From SPGG2 sp964194625 (GTDB lineage: Bacteria > Pseudomonadota > Gammaproteobacteria > Acidiferrobacterales > SPGG2), in the NCBI GenBank assembly GCA_964194625.1, contig CAXMNC010000034.1:1-6089 (forward strand): a stretch of DNA of 6,089 nucleotides, read 5' to 3'. The notes below the pieces were generated by a model. The model worked only from the letters and a program-made list of their open reading frames with translations. It ran no database searches and was not told where the DNA came from. Below are positions 1-5,652 of the stretch, one piece after another. How positions within the stretch are numbered: position 1 is the first letter of the stretch; each line of letters begins with the position of its first letter. The position numbers and the translations under genes are program-made.

Positions 1-46
1 ACCTGCTCAACCGGCCGACGAAACAGAAGAGCAGGAAGAACAATAA
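1..46 (+). CDS. Possible C-terminal end of an upstream gene (partial)
   Basis: The frame starting at base 2 reads PAQPADETEEQEEQ and ends at a TAA at 44-46. The acidic, glutamine-rich composition looks like the disordered tail of a bacterial protein, and a hairpin follows 28 bases later, as at the end of a transcription unit. Only 14 codons are visible, so the gene cannot be identified. It could be chance: another frame also stays open over so short a stretch. Confidence 0.3.
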   Translation, partial: PAQPADETEEQEEQ

Positions 47-73
47 CCCTTATATTCTTGTACGGTACTTTAT

Positions 74-109
74 CTTTGGCTGGCAGCGTACCTTGCATGC
101 CAGCCAAAG
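74..109 (+). terminator. 12-bp perfect inverted repeat, possible terminator before xthA
   Basis: CTTTGGCTGGCA (74-85) and TGCCAGCCAAAG (98-109) form a perfect 12-bp stem with a 12-nt loop. It sits downstream of the putative gene end at base 46 and its 3' arm ends 15 bases before the xthA ATG. No T-run follows on the plus strand, so it is not a canonical Rho-independent terminator. It could instead be an mRNA processing or stability element, or a structure influencing xthA translation. Confidence 0.45.
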
Positions 110-124
110 CGCATTGTCATCCAC

Positions 125-895
125 ATGAAAATCGCGACCTGGAATGTCAATTCGCTGCGCGTGCGTCTACCGCAGGTACTCGACTGGCTGGCTGATCAGC
201 AGCCGGACGTCGTGTGTCTGCAGGAGACCAAGCTCATCGACGAAGATTTTCCCCAAGATGAGATTAGGGAGGCGGGTTATCACGCGGTTTTCGTGGGCCA
301 GAGAACCTATAACGGGGTTGCCACCCTAAGCCGATTACCGCCCACAGACGTGGTGACCGACGTTAAAGGTCTGGGCGACACGCAAAAACGAATCGTTTCC
401 GCGACCTGCGATGATGTGCGTGTACTGAACGTTTATGTTCCGAATGGGCACGAAGTCGGTTCGGATAAGTATGACTTTAAGCTCGAGTGGCTTCGGCGTC
501 TCACTGATTACATCGCCACCGAACTTAAGTCGCATGATCGATTGGCGCTGTTGGGTGACTTTAACATCGCACCCGAAGAGCGGGACGTGCATGACCCGGC
601 CAAGTGGGAGGCAACCGTGTTATGCAGCCGTGAAGTGCGTCAGGCGTTTGATAAGCTGTTAGCGTTTGGTTTGGCGGACGTATTTCGCAAATTCGATCAG
701 CCGGAGAAGAGCTTTAGTTGGTGGGATTATCGGGCCGGTGCCTTCCGCCGTGATCTTGGCCTGCGTATTGACCATATCCTATGCAGCCGTCCCCTAAGCG
801 CCACATGTCAGACCTGCGAGATAGACAAGGCCCCCAGGGGTTGGGAGCGGCCGTCCGACCATGCACCGGTTTTCGCAGAGTTCAAATCGAATTGA
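125..895 (+). CDS. xthA: Exodeoxyribonuclease III (AP endonuclease, EEP superfamily)
   Basis: This is a cytoplasmic base-excision-repair enzyme that cleaves 5' of abasic sites and removes 3' blocking groups and 3'-end nucleotides, using Mg2+. The 256-aa product is close to the family's usual 255-270. The N-terminal WNVNSLR (6-12) carries the first conserved Asn. LQETK (32-36) carries the metal-binding Glu34. NVYVPNG (102-108) holds the active-site Tyr104. GDFNIAP (144-150) contains Asp145 and Asn147. SWWDYR (198-203), GLRIDHIL (212-219) and SDHAPV (244-249) complete the active site, with the Asp245-His246 pair at the end. All catalytic positions are present, so it should be active. The ATG at 125 begins exactly at the conserved MKIATWNVNS, but no Shine-Dalgarno sequence precedes it and a strong hairpin ends 15 bases upstream. 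It converges with fur, leaving 21 bp and no obvious terminator. The alternative name exoA is used for close relatives. Confidence 0.95.
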   Translation: MKIATWNVNSLRVRLPQVLDWLADQQPDVVCLQETKLIDEDFPQDEIREAGYHAVFVGQRTYNGVATLSRLPPTDVVTDVKGLGDTQKRIVSATCDDVRVLNVYVPNGHEVGSDKYDFKLEWLRRLTDYIATELKSHDRLALLGDFNIAPEERDVHDPAKWEATVLCSREVRQAFDKLLAFGLADVFRKFDQPEKSFSWWDYRAGAFRRDLGLRIDHILCSRPLSATCQTCEIDKAPRGWERPSDHAPVFAEFKSN

Positions 896-916
896 CGCCT
901 GTTCGATCGGGCAAGC

Positions 917-1324
917 TTACTGGCAGGTCGAGCAAAGACCGTAGATCACCATAGTGTGATCGGTGATGGTCCAGCCTGCTTTAGCGGCGATGTCGCGCTG
1001 GTGGCTTTCGATTACATCGTCGACGAACTCCTCGATCTTGCCGCATTTCACACAACACATATGATCATGATGGCTGCCGTCGGCGATTTCATAGACGGCA
1101 TGGCCCACTTCGAGGTTGAGTCGACTAACTAATCCGGCGGCGGTGAACTGCTGGAGTACGCGGTAGATGGTTGCCAGGCTCACATCTTCGCCGGTCTCGG
1201 CAAGTGCCTTATAGATGCCTTCCGCGCTCATGTGGCGCGTCTTGCCGGCTTCAAGCAAGCTCAGAATCGTCAGACGCGGCACCGTAGCCGTTAGGCCGGC
1301 CTTCTTTAGGTCTTGGGTTTTCAC
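917..1324 (-). CDS. fur: Ferric uptake regulator Fur
   Basis: Fur is a homodimeric metal-dependent repressor that binds Fur boxes when loaded with Fe2+. The 135-aa product has the winged-helix domain at about 1-80, with the LKKAGL..TVPRL start typical of Fur, and the recognition-helix stretch SLATIYRVL (49-57). The C-terminal dimerization and metal domain carries HHDH (85-88) and two CxxC pairs, Cys91/Cys94 and Cys131/Cys134, as in Fur proteins with a structural zinc site. It is about a dozen residues shorter than E. coli Fur because it ends right after the second CxxC and lacks the His-rich tail. The start is a GTG: a TAG lies two codons upstream, and the next ATG (residue 32) would remove the start of the DNA-binding domain. 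The ribosome site is weak (GATAGG just upstream). A Fur box lies within its promoter, suggesting autoregulation. The sequence resembles classical Fur more than Zur or PerR, though metal specificity cannot be proven here. Confidence 0.93.
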   Translation of the reverse strand: MKTQDLKKAGLTATVPRLTILSLLEAGKTRHMSAEGIYKALAETGEDVSLATIYRVLQQFTAAGLVSRLNLEVGHAVYEIADGSHHDHMCCVKCGKIEEFVDDVIESHQRDIAAKAGWTITDHTMVIYGLCSTCQ

Positions 1325-1371
1325 AGCCTATCTGGTCGGTACACGACGCATAGAGCTTCTCGGTCGGAAGT

Positions 1372-1401
1372 AGTGTAGGTAAGAATGATAATAATTGCCA
1401 A
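1372..1401 (-). promoter_or_regulatory. Predicted fur promoter (sigma-70 type)
   Basis: On the minus strand TTGGCA (1401-1396, 5/6 to TTGACA) is followed by an 18-base spacer and TACACT (1377-1372, 4/6 to TATAAT). This predicts a transcript starting near 1365 with a leader of about 40 nt before the fur GTG. A Fur box fills the spacer, which supports this as the genuine promoter. Confidence 0.6.
1381..1399. promoter_or_regulatory. Fur box in the fur promoter
   Basis: AAGAATGATAATAATTGCC (plus strand) matches the 19-bp Fur consensus GATAATGATAATCATTATC at 14 of 19 positions by eye, including nine consecutive bases. It lies between the -35 and -10 elements of the predicted fur promoter, the classic position for a repressor that blocks RNA polymerase. 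It implies that Fur controls its own synthesis. Confidence 0.75.
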
Positions 1402-1409
1402 TCCGCGGG

Positions 1410-1426
1410 CGGCGGCACAGCCGCCG
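1410..1426 (-). terminator. Possible GC-rich hairpin terminator after fbpB
   Basis: CGGCGGC (1410-1416) pairs with GCCGCCG (1420-1426) around an ACA loop, about 80 bases downstream of the fbpB stop and just upstream of the fur promoter. It would separate fbpAB transcription from fur. No U-rich run follows in the fbpB direction. The opposite strand has a weak one (ATTTTG), so its direction and even its function are uncertain. Confidence 0.3.
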
Positions 1427-1506
1427 GCTCATTTTGTAGCTGGGTTTTGTCAATGGCGGTAAACATTACTTCGCGGGACGTACTGGAGGTCTGTGCACCG
1501 GTGCAA

Positions 1507-3186
1507 TCAGGCATGCGATCGTCGCGTGCGCGAAGTCGAAATGGTGCGATTTAACAGGATGACCGGCAGCAGGCCCGTTACCACGATCATGAGCGCACCG
1601 AGCGCCGCTTGTTCGATCAGCTCGTCGGAGGCGAATTGGTACACGTTAGTGGCGAGCGTTTCGAAGTTGAACGGACGCAGAATCAACGTGGCCGGCAGCT
1701 CCTTCAAACAATCGACGAACACCAGCAGCACAGCCGTCATTAAGCCGCCGCGGATGAGCGGAACGTGCACGCGAGCGAGGGTGCTTGCCGGCGTATGACC
1801 CAAAGTGCGTGCCGACATGTCCATTGTTGGCGTCACCTTCCCTAAGCTCACCTCAATCGCACCTACCGCGATAGCCAGAAAGCGCACGACGTAGGCGAAG
1901 ATCACGGCAAATATAGTGCCACTCAAAATCAAGCCAGTAGAGAAATCAAATTGCTCACGCATGAAACTGTCAATCGTGTTGTCGATGCCAGCAAACGGAA
2001 TGATTACGCCGATGGCGAGTACGGCACCCGGCACCGCGTACCCTAGGCTTGCGAAACGAATACAGACCGACAACTTTCCGCTCGGCTTTAACCGCTGGCT
2101 ATAAGCGAGTATGACACCGATCACCACTGCGAGAGCGGCGGCGCTGCCGGAGAGTAACAAGCTGTTGCGCGCATAGACATGAAACTCAGGCGTCCAGGAA
2201 ATTTCAAAATAGGTGATCGCGTATATGAGCAACACAAATACAGGTACCACGAACCCGGCGACGATTGGGGTCAGGCAGGCGAGCGTGGCCAGTACTGCGC
2301 GGGAACCTTGAAGGGGATATTCGGGCAATGTTTCGGTACGGCGTATCGCTTGGAAGTACCGCCGGCGCCGGCGGCCTAAGCGCTCGAGGGTGATCAGCGC
2401 GACCACGAAGACCAGCATCACGGTAGCGATCTGTGCGGCGCCTCCCAGATTGCCCATCCCCAGCCACACGTCATAGATACCGGCCGTGAGGGTACGTACA
2501 CCGAAATAGTCAACGGTGCCAAAGTCGTTCAGTGTTTCTATGAGTGCTAACGCGAGACCTACGGCGATTGCCGGTCGTGCGATAGGCAGAGACACGCGAA
2601 AGAATGTACTCAAAGACCCGCACCCGAGCACGCGACTCGTTTCCAAGACGTCAACAGACTGCTCAAGGAAGGCCGCCCGCGACAGCAAATACACATACGG
2701 ATACAGAACAAGCGTCATCATACAGATCGCCCCGCCAAGGCTGCGAATATCCGGAAACCAATAATCGGCCCCCCTCTGCCAGCCGAAGAGCCCTCGAAGA
2801 AAGCCCTGCACCGGTCCGGCATACTCGAGGAGGTCCGTATAGACGTATGCGATGACATAGGCCGGGACGGCGAACGGTAGCAGCAACGCCCACTCGAATA
2901 TGCGGCGACCCGGGAACCGGGTCATGGTTACGAGCCAAGCGGTGGCAACGCCGATCAACATCGTACCCAAGCCCACGCCCAACAACAGCGCAAACGTATT
3001 ACGGATGTACTTGGGCAGGACAGTCGAGGCCAAGTGTGGCCAGATGTTTTCTTCGGGAAACAACGCAAGGGTTAGCACTGAGACAATCGGGATAGCCACA
3101 ACGAGTGCGACACTCAAGCCTACCGTGGACCACGGGTCGAGATAAGTGCCGCTAAGGCGCCAGAATGAAATCTTACCTAGGCTCAT
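1507..3186 (-). CDS. fbpB: Ferric iron ABC transporter permease FbpB (fused two-domain type)
   Basis: This is the inner-membrane permease that receives Fe3+ from the periplasmic FbpA and passes it into the cytoplasm, powered by an FbpC-type ATPase. The protein of about 559 aa is a tandem fusion of two binding-protein-dependent permease domains with roughly a dozen hydrophobic segments, as in FbpB, AfuB and SfuB. The first half carries an EAA-type loop near residues 181-201 (ETSRVLGCGSLSTFFRVSLP), the ATPase-docking signature. The second half repeats it near 456-476 (DMSARTLGHTPASTLARVHV). Clusters of Arg around residues 272-276 mark the cytoplasmic linker. I chose the ATG at 3186, though it has only a weak ribosome site. 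The reading frame stays open to a GTG at 3264, but that start lies in the loop of the intergenic hairpin and adds residues unlike the family. It follows fbpA on the same strand after a 119-bp gap. No fbpC follows; the next gene is fur. Confidence 0.92.
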   Translation of the reverse strand: MSLGKISFWRLSGTYLDPWSTVGLSVALVVAIPIVSVLTLALFPEENIWPHLASTVLPKYIRNTFALLLGVGLGTMLIGVATAWLVTMTRFPGRRIFEWALLLPFAVPAYVIAYVYTDLLEYAGPVQGFLRGLFGWQRGADYWFPDIRSLGGAICMMTLVLYPYVYLLSRAAFLEQSVDVLETSRVLGCGSLSTFFRVSLPIARPAIAVGLALALIETLNDFGTVDYFGVRTLTAGIYDVWLGMGNLGGAAQIATVMLVFVVALITLERLGRRRRRYFQAIRRTETLPEYPLQGSRAVLATLACLTPIVAGFVVPVFVLLIYAITYFEISWTPEFHVYARNSLLLSGSAAALAVVIGVILAYSQRLKPSGKLSVCIRFASLGYAVPGAVLAIGVIIPFAGIDNTIDSFMREQFDFSTGLILSGTIFAVIFAYVVRFLAIAVGAIEVSLGKVTPTMDMSARTLGHTPASTLARVHVPLIRGGLMTAVLLVFVDCLKELPATLILRPFNFETLATNVYQFASDELIEQAALGALMIVVTGLLPVILLNRTISTSRTRRSHA

Positions 3187-3248
3187 TTTACCGTGAGTCA
3201 AAAGAATGCCATTTCGGCTAGTGTTCGGATCTGTGCGGAAGAAACAGC

Positions 3249-3278
3249 AAGGGCCTGCCACCACCGAGGCAGGCCCTT
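3249..3278 (-). terminator. Intergenic hairpin between fbpA and fbpB (attenuator or 3'-end stabiliser)
   Basis: AAGGGCCTGCC and GGCAGGCCCTT form a perfect 11-bp GC-rich stem with an 8-nt loop, beginning 27 bases after the fbpA stop. In the fbpA-to-fbpB direction it is followed by a broken U-rich stretch (GCTGTTTCTTCC), so it should act as a leaky terminator or a block to 3' exonucleases. In binding-protein transporter operons such hairpins make the binding protein more abundant than the permease. That role is inferred here. Confidence 0.72.
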
Positions 3279-3305
3279 TCTAAACGCCATCGGAGGAGTA
3301 ACGTG

Positions 3306-4328
3306 TCAGTCGTTGTAACCCACTTTATCCATCAACTTGATTGCATCCTTGCGGAGATCGGCGATCTTGGCAAGCGGAATCGTATCGGCCTTAAACGTGC
3401 CCCAAGAAGTGACCAGACCCGACCAAGCAACGCCGCATTTGACTGGGTACTCGTAGTTTTGCGCCGCGTACATTTGCTGGGCATGATTATCGCTCAAGAA
3501 CTCCATGAGCTTGATGGCGTTCGCCTTGTTGGGCGAGCTTTTCGTTAACGCCATGCCGCTAATGTTTACATGTGTGCCCCGGTCTTCTTGGTTTGGAAAA
3601 ACCAGGTAGACCGCGTTAGCCCACTCAGCCTGGTCTTCTTTCTTTAGCATTTTGCCTATGTAGTACGTATTGATCAGTGCCACATCGCACACACCTTCTT
3701 TGATGGCTTTGGCTTGTGCGCGGTCATTGCCCTGCGCTTTGCGCGCCAGGTTGTTCTTAAGGCCCGTTAGCCATTGCTTGGCTTCGTTCTCGCCGTGGTG
3801 CGCGATCATCGACGCGGTCAAGGCGACCATATACACGTGCTTACCACTACGGGTGCACACACGGCCCTTCCACTTTGTATCCGCTAATTGCTCGTAAGTA
3901 GTAATCTCACGGGGCTTTACCCTATCCTTTGCTGCGATGATGACACGCGCCCGCGTAGTGAGCCCGTACCAGAGGCCATCCGGATGACGGTATTGCGCTG
4001 GCACGTTGGCGAGCAGTTTTTCGGTCTTGACCGGCTGCGAAAGATTGGCCTGCACGATGTCGTTGAGTCGCCCAATATCAGCGGTCAGCACCAAGTCTGC
4101 CGGGCTATTGCGTCCCTCACGCTTGAGTCTCTCGGTTAAACCGTTTTTTGCGAATATGACATTGACCTTGACGCCGGTCTTCTCGGTAAAGGCGTCAAAC
4201 AGCGGTTTGACCAGAAATGGCTGCCGGTGTGAGTAGACATTGACGACATCTTCGGCATGGGCCAGCGTTGTGCCCAGGCCAAGCAATATCGCGATGGCGC
4301 CTATTATGTTCCAAGAAAATCGGTACAT
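3306..4328 (-). CDS. fbpA: Periplasmic Fe3+-binding protein of the FbpA/FutA/IdiA family
   Basis: This is the solute-binding component that captures ferric iron in the periplasm and delivers it to FbpB. The 340-aa precursor begins with a clear signal peptide: Arg3, a hydrophobic core from about 8 to 21, and a signal-peptidase I site AHA|ED after residue 25. The mature N-terminus VVNVYSHR (28-35) is typical of the family, with Tyr32 as a possible ligand. CTRSGKHVY (158-166) and the tandem tyrosines Tyr222-Tyr223 in INTYYIGKML match the iron-binding tyrosine arrangement known for FutA and FbpA proteins, with Tyr166 as a further candidate. Cys158, Cys214 and Cys298 remain in the mature form. The ATG at 4328 is preceded by a good ribosome site (GGAAGG, 4 bases before the ATG). 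It has a strong promoter overlapped by a double Fur box, so expression under iron starvation is expected. The alternative family name, IdiA, describes the same type of protein. Confidence 0.93.
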   Translation of the reverse strand: MYRFSWNIIGAIAILLGLGTTLAHAEDVVNVYSHRQPFLVKPLFDAFTEKTGVKVNVIFAKNGLTERLKREGRNSPADLVLTADIGRLNDIVQANLSQPVKTEKLLANVPAQYRHPDGLWYGLTTRARVIIAAKDRVKPREITTYEQLADTKWKGRVCTRSGKHVYMVALTASMIAHHGENEAKQWLTGLKNNLARKAQGNDRAQAKAIKEGVCDVALINTYYIGKMLKKEDQAEWANAVYLVFPNQEDRGTHVNISGMALTKSSPNKANAIKLMEFLSDNHAQQMYAAQNYEYPVKCGVAWSGLVTSWGTFKADTIPLAKIADLRKDAIKLMDKVGYND

Positions 4329-4349
4329 CTTGCCTTCCTAGACTCATTT

Positions 4350-4386
4350 ACGAATCATTCTCATTATTATTATTATTATCATTAAC
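4350..4386. promoter_or_regulatory. Tandem Fur boxes in the fbpA promoter
   Basis: Read on the minus strand, GTTAATGATAATAATAATA (4386-4368) matches the 19-bp Fur consensus at 15 positions. The adjoining AATAATGAGAATGATTCGT (4368-4350) matches at 13. The two share base 4368. Together they cover the -10 element, the expected start site and part of the leader, so Fe-Fur should block fbpAB transcription. The intervening ATT repeat also permits other registers, so the number of bound dimers cannot be read from the sequence alone. Confidence 0.85.
4363..4379. repeat. ATT triplet microsatellite within the Fur operator
   Basis: Five complete ATT units plus AT run uninterrupted from 4363 to 4379. 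The tract links the two Fur boxes and its distal end forms part of the fbpA -10 element (GATAAT on the minus strand). Such short tandem repeats can change length by slippage. Confidence 0.9.
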
Positions 4387-4403
4387 TATCAAGGTGGTGT
4401 CAA
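4375..4403 (-). promoter_or_regulatory. Predicted fbpAB promoter (sigma-70 type)
   Basis: On the minus strand a perfect -35 TTGACA (4403-4398) is followed by a 17-bp spacer and GATAAT (4380-4375, 5/6). The predicted start is near 4368, giving a leader of about 40 nt that includes the GGAAGG ribosome site. It begins 17 bases past the end of the broken upstream gene, so fbpA is transcribed independently of it. Confidence 0.8.
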
Positions 4404-4419
4404 ACCCCTTAGCGACCTC

Positions 4420-5022
4420 CTAGCAACTAAAGGCGCAGTCGGGGGATTTCAAATCTAGATCGGTTATGACGGTGGCGATGTTTCGCCGCAGCAGTTCATG
4501 GGCGCTATAAAACATCATAACGTGAGGGTGCCAGAACTCGCGTACCGTGGATTCTGGCATCCCCAGCTCCAGGTACGAAAACTCACACGTGTACATGCTA
4601 GAACACGCCCAGAAGGTCCGTCTGGGCCCACAACCTTCGGTGTATGATAGGCAAGAAATGCACTTGGGTGCACAGCGCGCACCACCTGGAACATCAGCGT
4701 GCATGCGCTTACGCACTGGCTGTGGCGTCCCACATATATGATCAGGCCACGTCGCCGAATCTCACGTGCCATAGAAATGGCGACGACTGCACCCCCCGGC
4801 CGAATTGAGCACAACCGTCGATAGGTCTGTTGACACTGCCCTGAGTGATGCCAACTGTTCATGGGCCACCGTGCCAGATAGAAAGGCAGTGACACCTTCG
4901 ACACGAAATTGAGGCTTGTCCCAAGTATCAGCCGTGCATGTCGCTGATACAGCAAGTACCGCAATGGTGGTCAGCCATCTACAGCCGCACACAACGAAAC
5001 ACCTGGCGCATAGGGTCCTCAT
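4420..5022 (-). pseudogene. Frameshifted exported ClpP-like serine-protease-fold protein (COG3904-like)
   Basis: No single frame covers this stretch, but three consecutive segments join into a plausible protein of about 200 aa. Frame A (from ATG 5022) gives a signal-peptide-like N-terminus with a hydrophobic stretch near 17-28, then LSTVVLNSAGG (67-77). This ends in unrelated residues and a TGA at 4762-4764. Shifting +1 at the G6 run (4792-4797) continues as AVVAISMAREIRRRG, then CVSAC (repaired residues 103-107) and PSAFLAYH (119-126). These are the pattern of predicted periplasmic ClpP-like proteins, with candidate nucleophile Ser105 and His126. A -1 shift somewhere around 4570-4625 returns to frame A for YLELGMPESTVREFW and HELLRRNIATVITDL, resembling the usual C-terminal helix region, ending at the TAG at 4420-4422. 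One inserted and one missing base therefore account for all breaks. A start at 5076 in the same frame is possible. The family assignment is from pattern memory. Sequencing error remains an alternative to true decay. Confidence 0.62.
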
Positions 5023-5079
5023 GGCTGGCAACGATTCTTGCCGATTGGCAACGACGGTGCAACGAGGATGCGTCATTGC

Positions 5080-5109
5080 TTGAGCTTATCTGGACGTCTG
5101 GACTATATT
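5080..5109 (+). promoter_or_regulatory. Predicted gcvH promoter
   Basis: TTGAGC (5080-5085, 4/6 to TTGACA), an 18-base spacer and TATATT (5104-5109, 5/6 to TATAAT) lie about 50 bases before the gcvH ATG. The position fits a short leader, and the gene to the left is on the other strand, so gcvH needs its own promoter. I saw no glycine-riboswitch-like structure in this short leader. Confidence 0.45.
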
Positions 5110-5160
5110 GCGGTTTTCATCCTACATACGTTTGCACACGGCGGAGGAAAAGCACCAACT

Positions 5161-5556
5161 ATGAGCAAGACTCCAGAGGATTTGAGATATACGAAAAACC
5201 ACGAATGGACGAGGCTGGGGGATGATGGAACCGTGACCGTTGGTATAACCGATCACGCGCAAGATCTTTTGGGTGACCTCGTTTTTGTTGAGCTGCCCGA
5301 CGTTGGTTCGTCGGTTACCGCCGGAAAAGAATGTGCCGTTGTGGAGTCCGTTAAGGCAGCCTCCGACGTCTATGCGCCGGTCAGTGGTGAAGTGGTGGAA
5401 GCCAACGCGGAGCTTGCTGATGCCCCTGAGACGGTGAACAGCGATCCCTATGGCAGTGGCTGGATATTTCGCGTGAAGCCGACAGATTCATCTGAGCATG
5501 CAGGTCTACTAGACGCGAAGGCCTACGAAGAACTTGTTGCGGCAGAAGAGCACTAG
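5161..5556 (+). CDS. gcvH: Glycine cleavage system H protein
   Basis: This is the cytoplasmic lipoyl carrier of the glycine cleavage system. Its swinging lipoyl-lysine takes the aminomethyl group from P protein (GcvP), passes it to T protein (GcvT) and is reoxidised by L protein. The 131-aa product is the normal family size. It starts with YTKNHEW (10-16), continues with the biotinyl/lipoyl-like fold, including GDLVFVELPDVG (38-49), and has the lipoylation motif VVESVKAASDVYAP (60-73) with Lys65 as the attachment residue. SDPYGSGW (94-101) is the conserved C-terminal segment. The frame is open upstream to 5038, but the ATG at 5161 gives the family N-terminus and follows GGAGGA (5143-5148), spaced a little long at 12 bases. 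gcvT and gcvP are not adjacent: tpx follows on the same strand after 96 bp. Confidence 0.95.
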   Translation: MSKTPEDLRYTKNHEWTRLGDDGTVTVGITDHAQDLLGDLVFVELPDVGSSVTAGKECAVVESVKAASDVYAPVSGEVVEANAELADAPETVNSDPYGSGWIFRVKPTDSSEHAGLLDAKAYEELVAAEEH

Positions 5557-5652
5557 ATATTCCTCGGGCGATCCTGGTCTACAGACTTTTTACGGCGTGG
5601 GCAATGAGACTGCGCTACCTACCGCATTCTACTTCTTGCAGGAGAATCAACC

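Noticed and set aside
1494..1505. Perfect 12-bp palindrome TGCACCGGTGCA just after the fbpB stop
   Set aside because: It has no loop and no associated U-run, and a palindrome this short can occur by chance. I could not link it to a known binding site.
1250..1514. An 87-codon minus-strand frame spanning the fur/fbpB gap
   Set aside because: It starts inside fbpB, runs through the fur promoter and Fur box, and ends inside fur. It has no ribosome site and its composition is not protein-like.
3187..3264. N-terminal extension of fbpB from the GTG at 3264
   Set aside because: The GTG lies in the loop of the intergenic hairpin and the added residues (cysteine- and proline-containing) do not resemble the family N-terminus.
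4547..4741. Small plus-strand frame opposite the broken ClpP-like gene
   Set aside because: It lies antisense to the segments that carry the family motifs and has no ribosome site.
5038..5160. Upstream extension of gcvH to the ATG at 5038
   Set aside because: It would run through the predicted promoter. The conserved H-protein N-terminus begins right after the ATG at 5161, which has a purine-rich ribosome site.
5574..5600. Short GTC/GAC hairpin followed by five Ts after gcvH
   Set aside because: The stem is only 3-4 bp and AT-containing, too weak to call a terminator.
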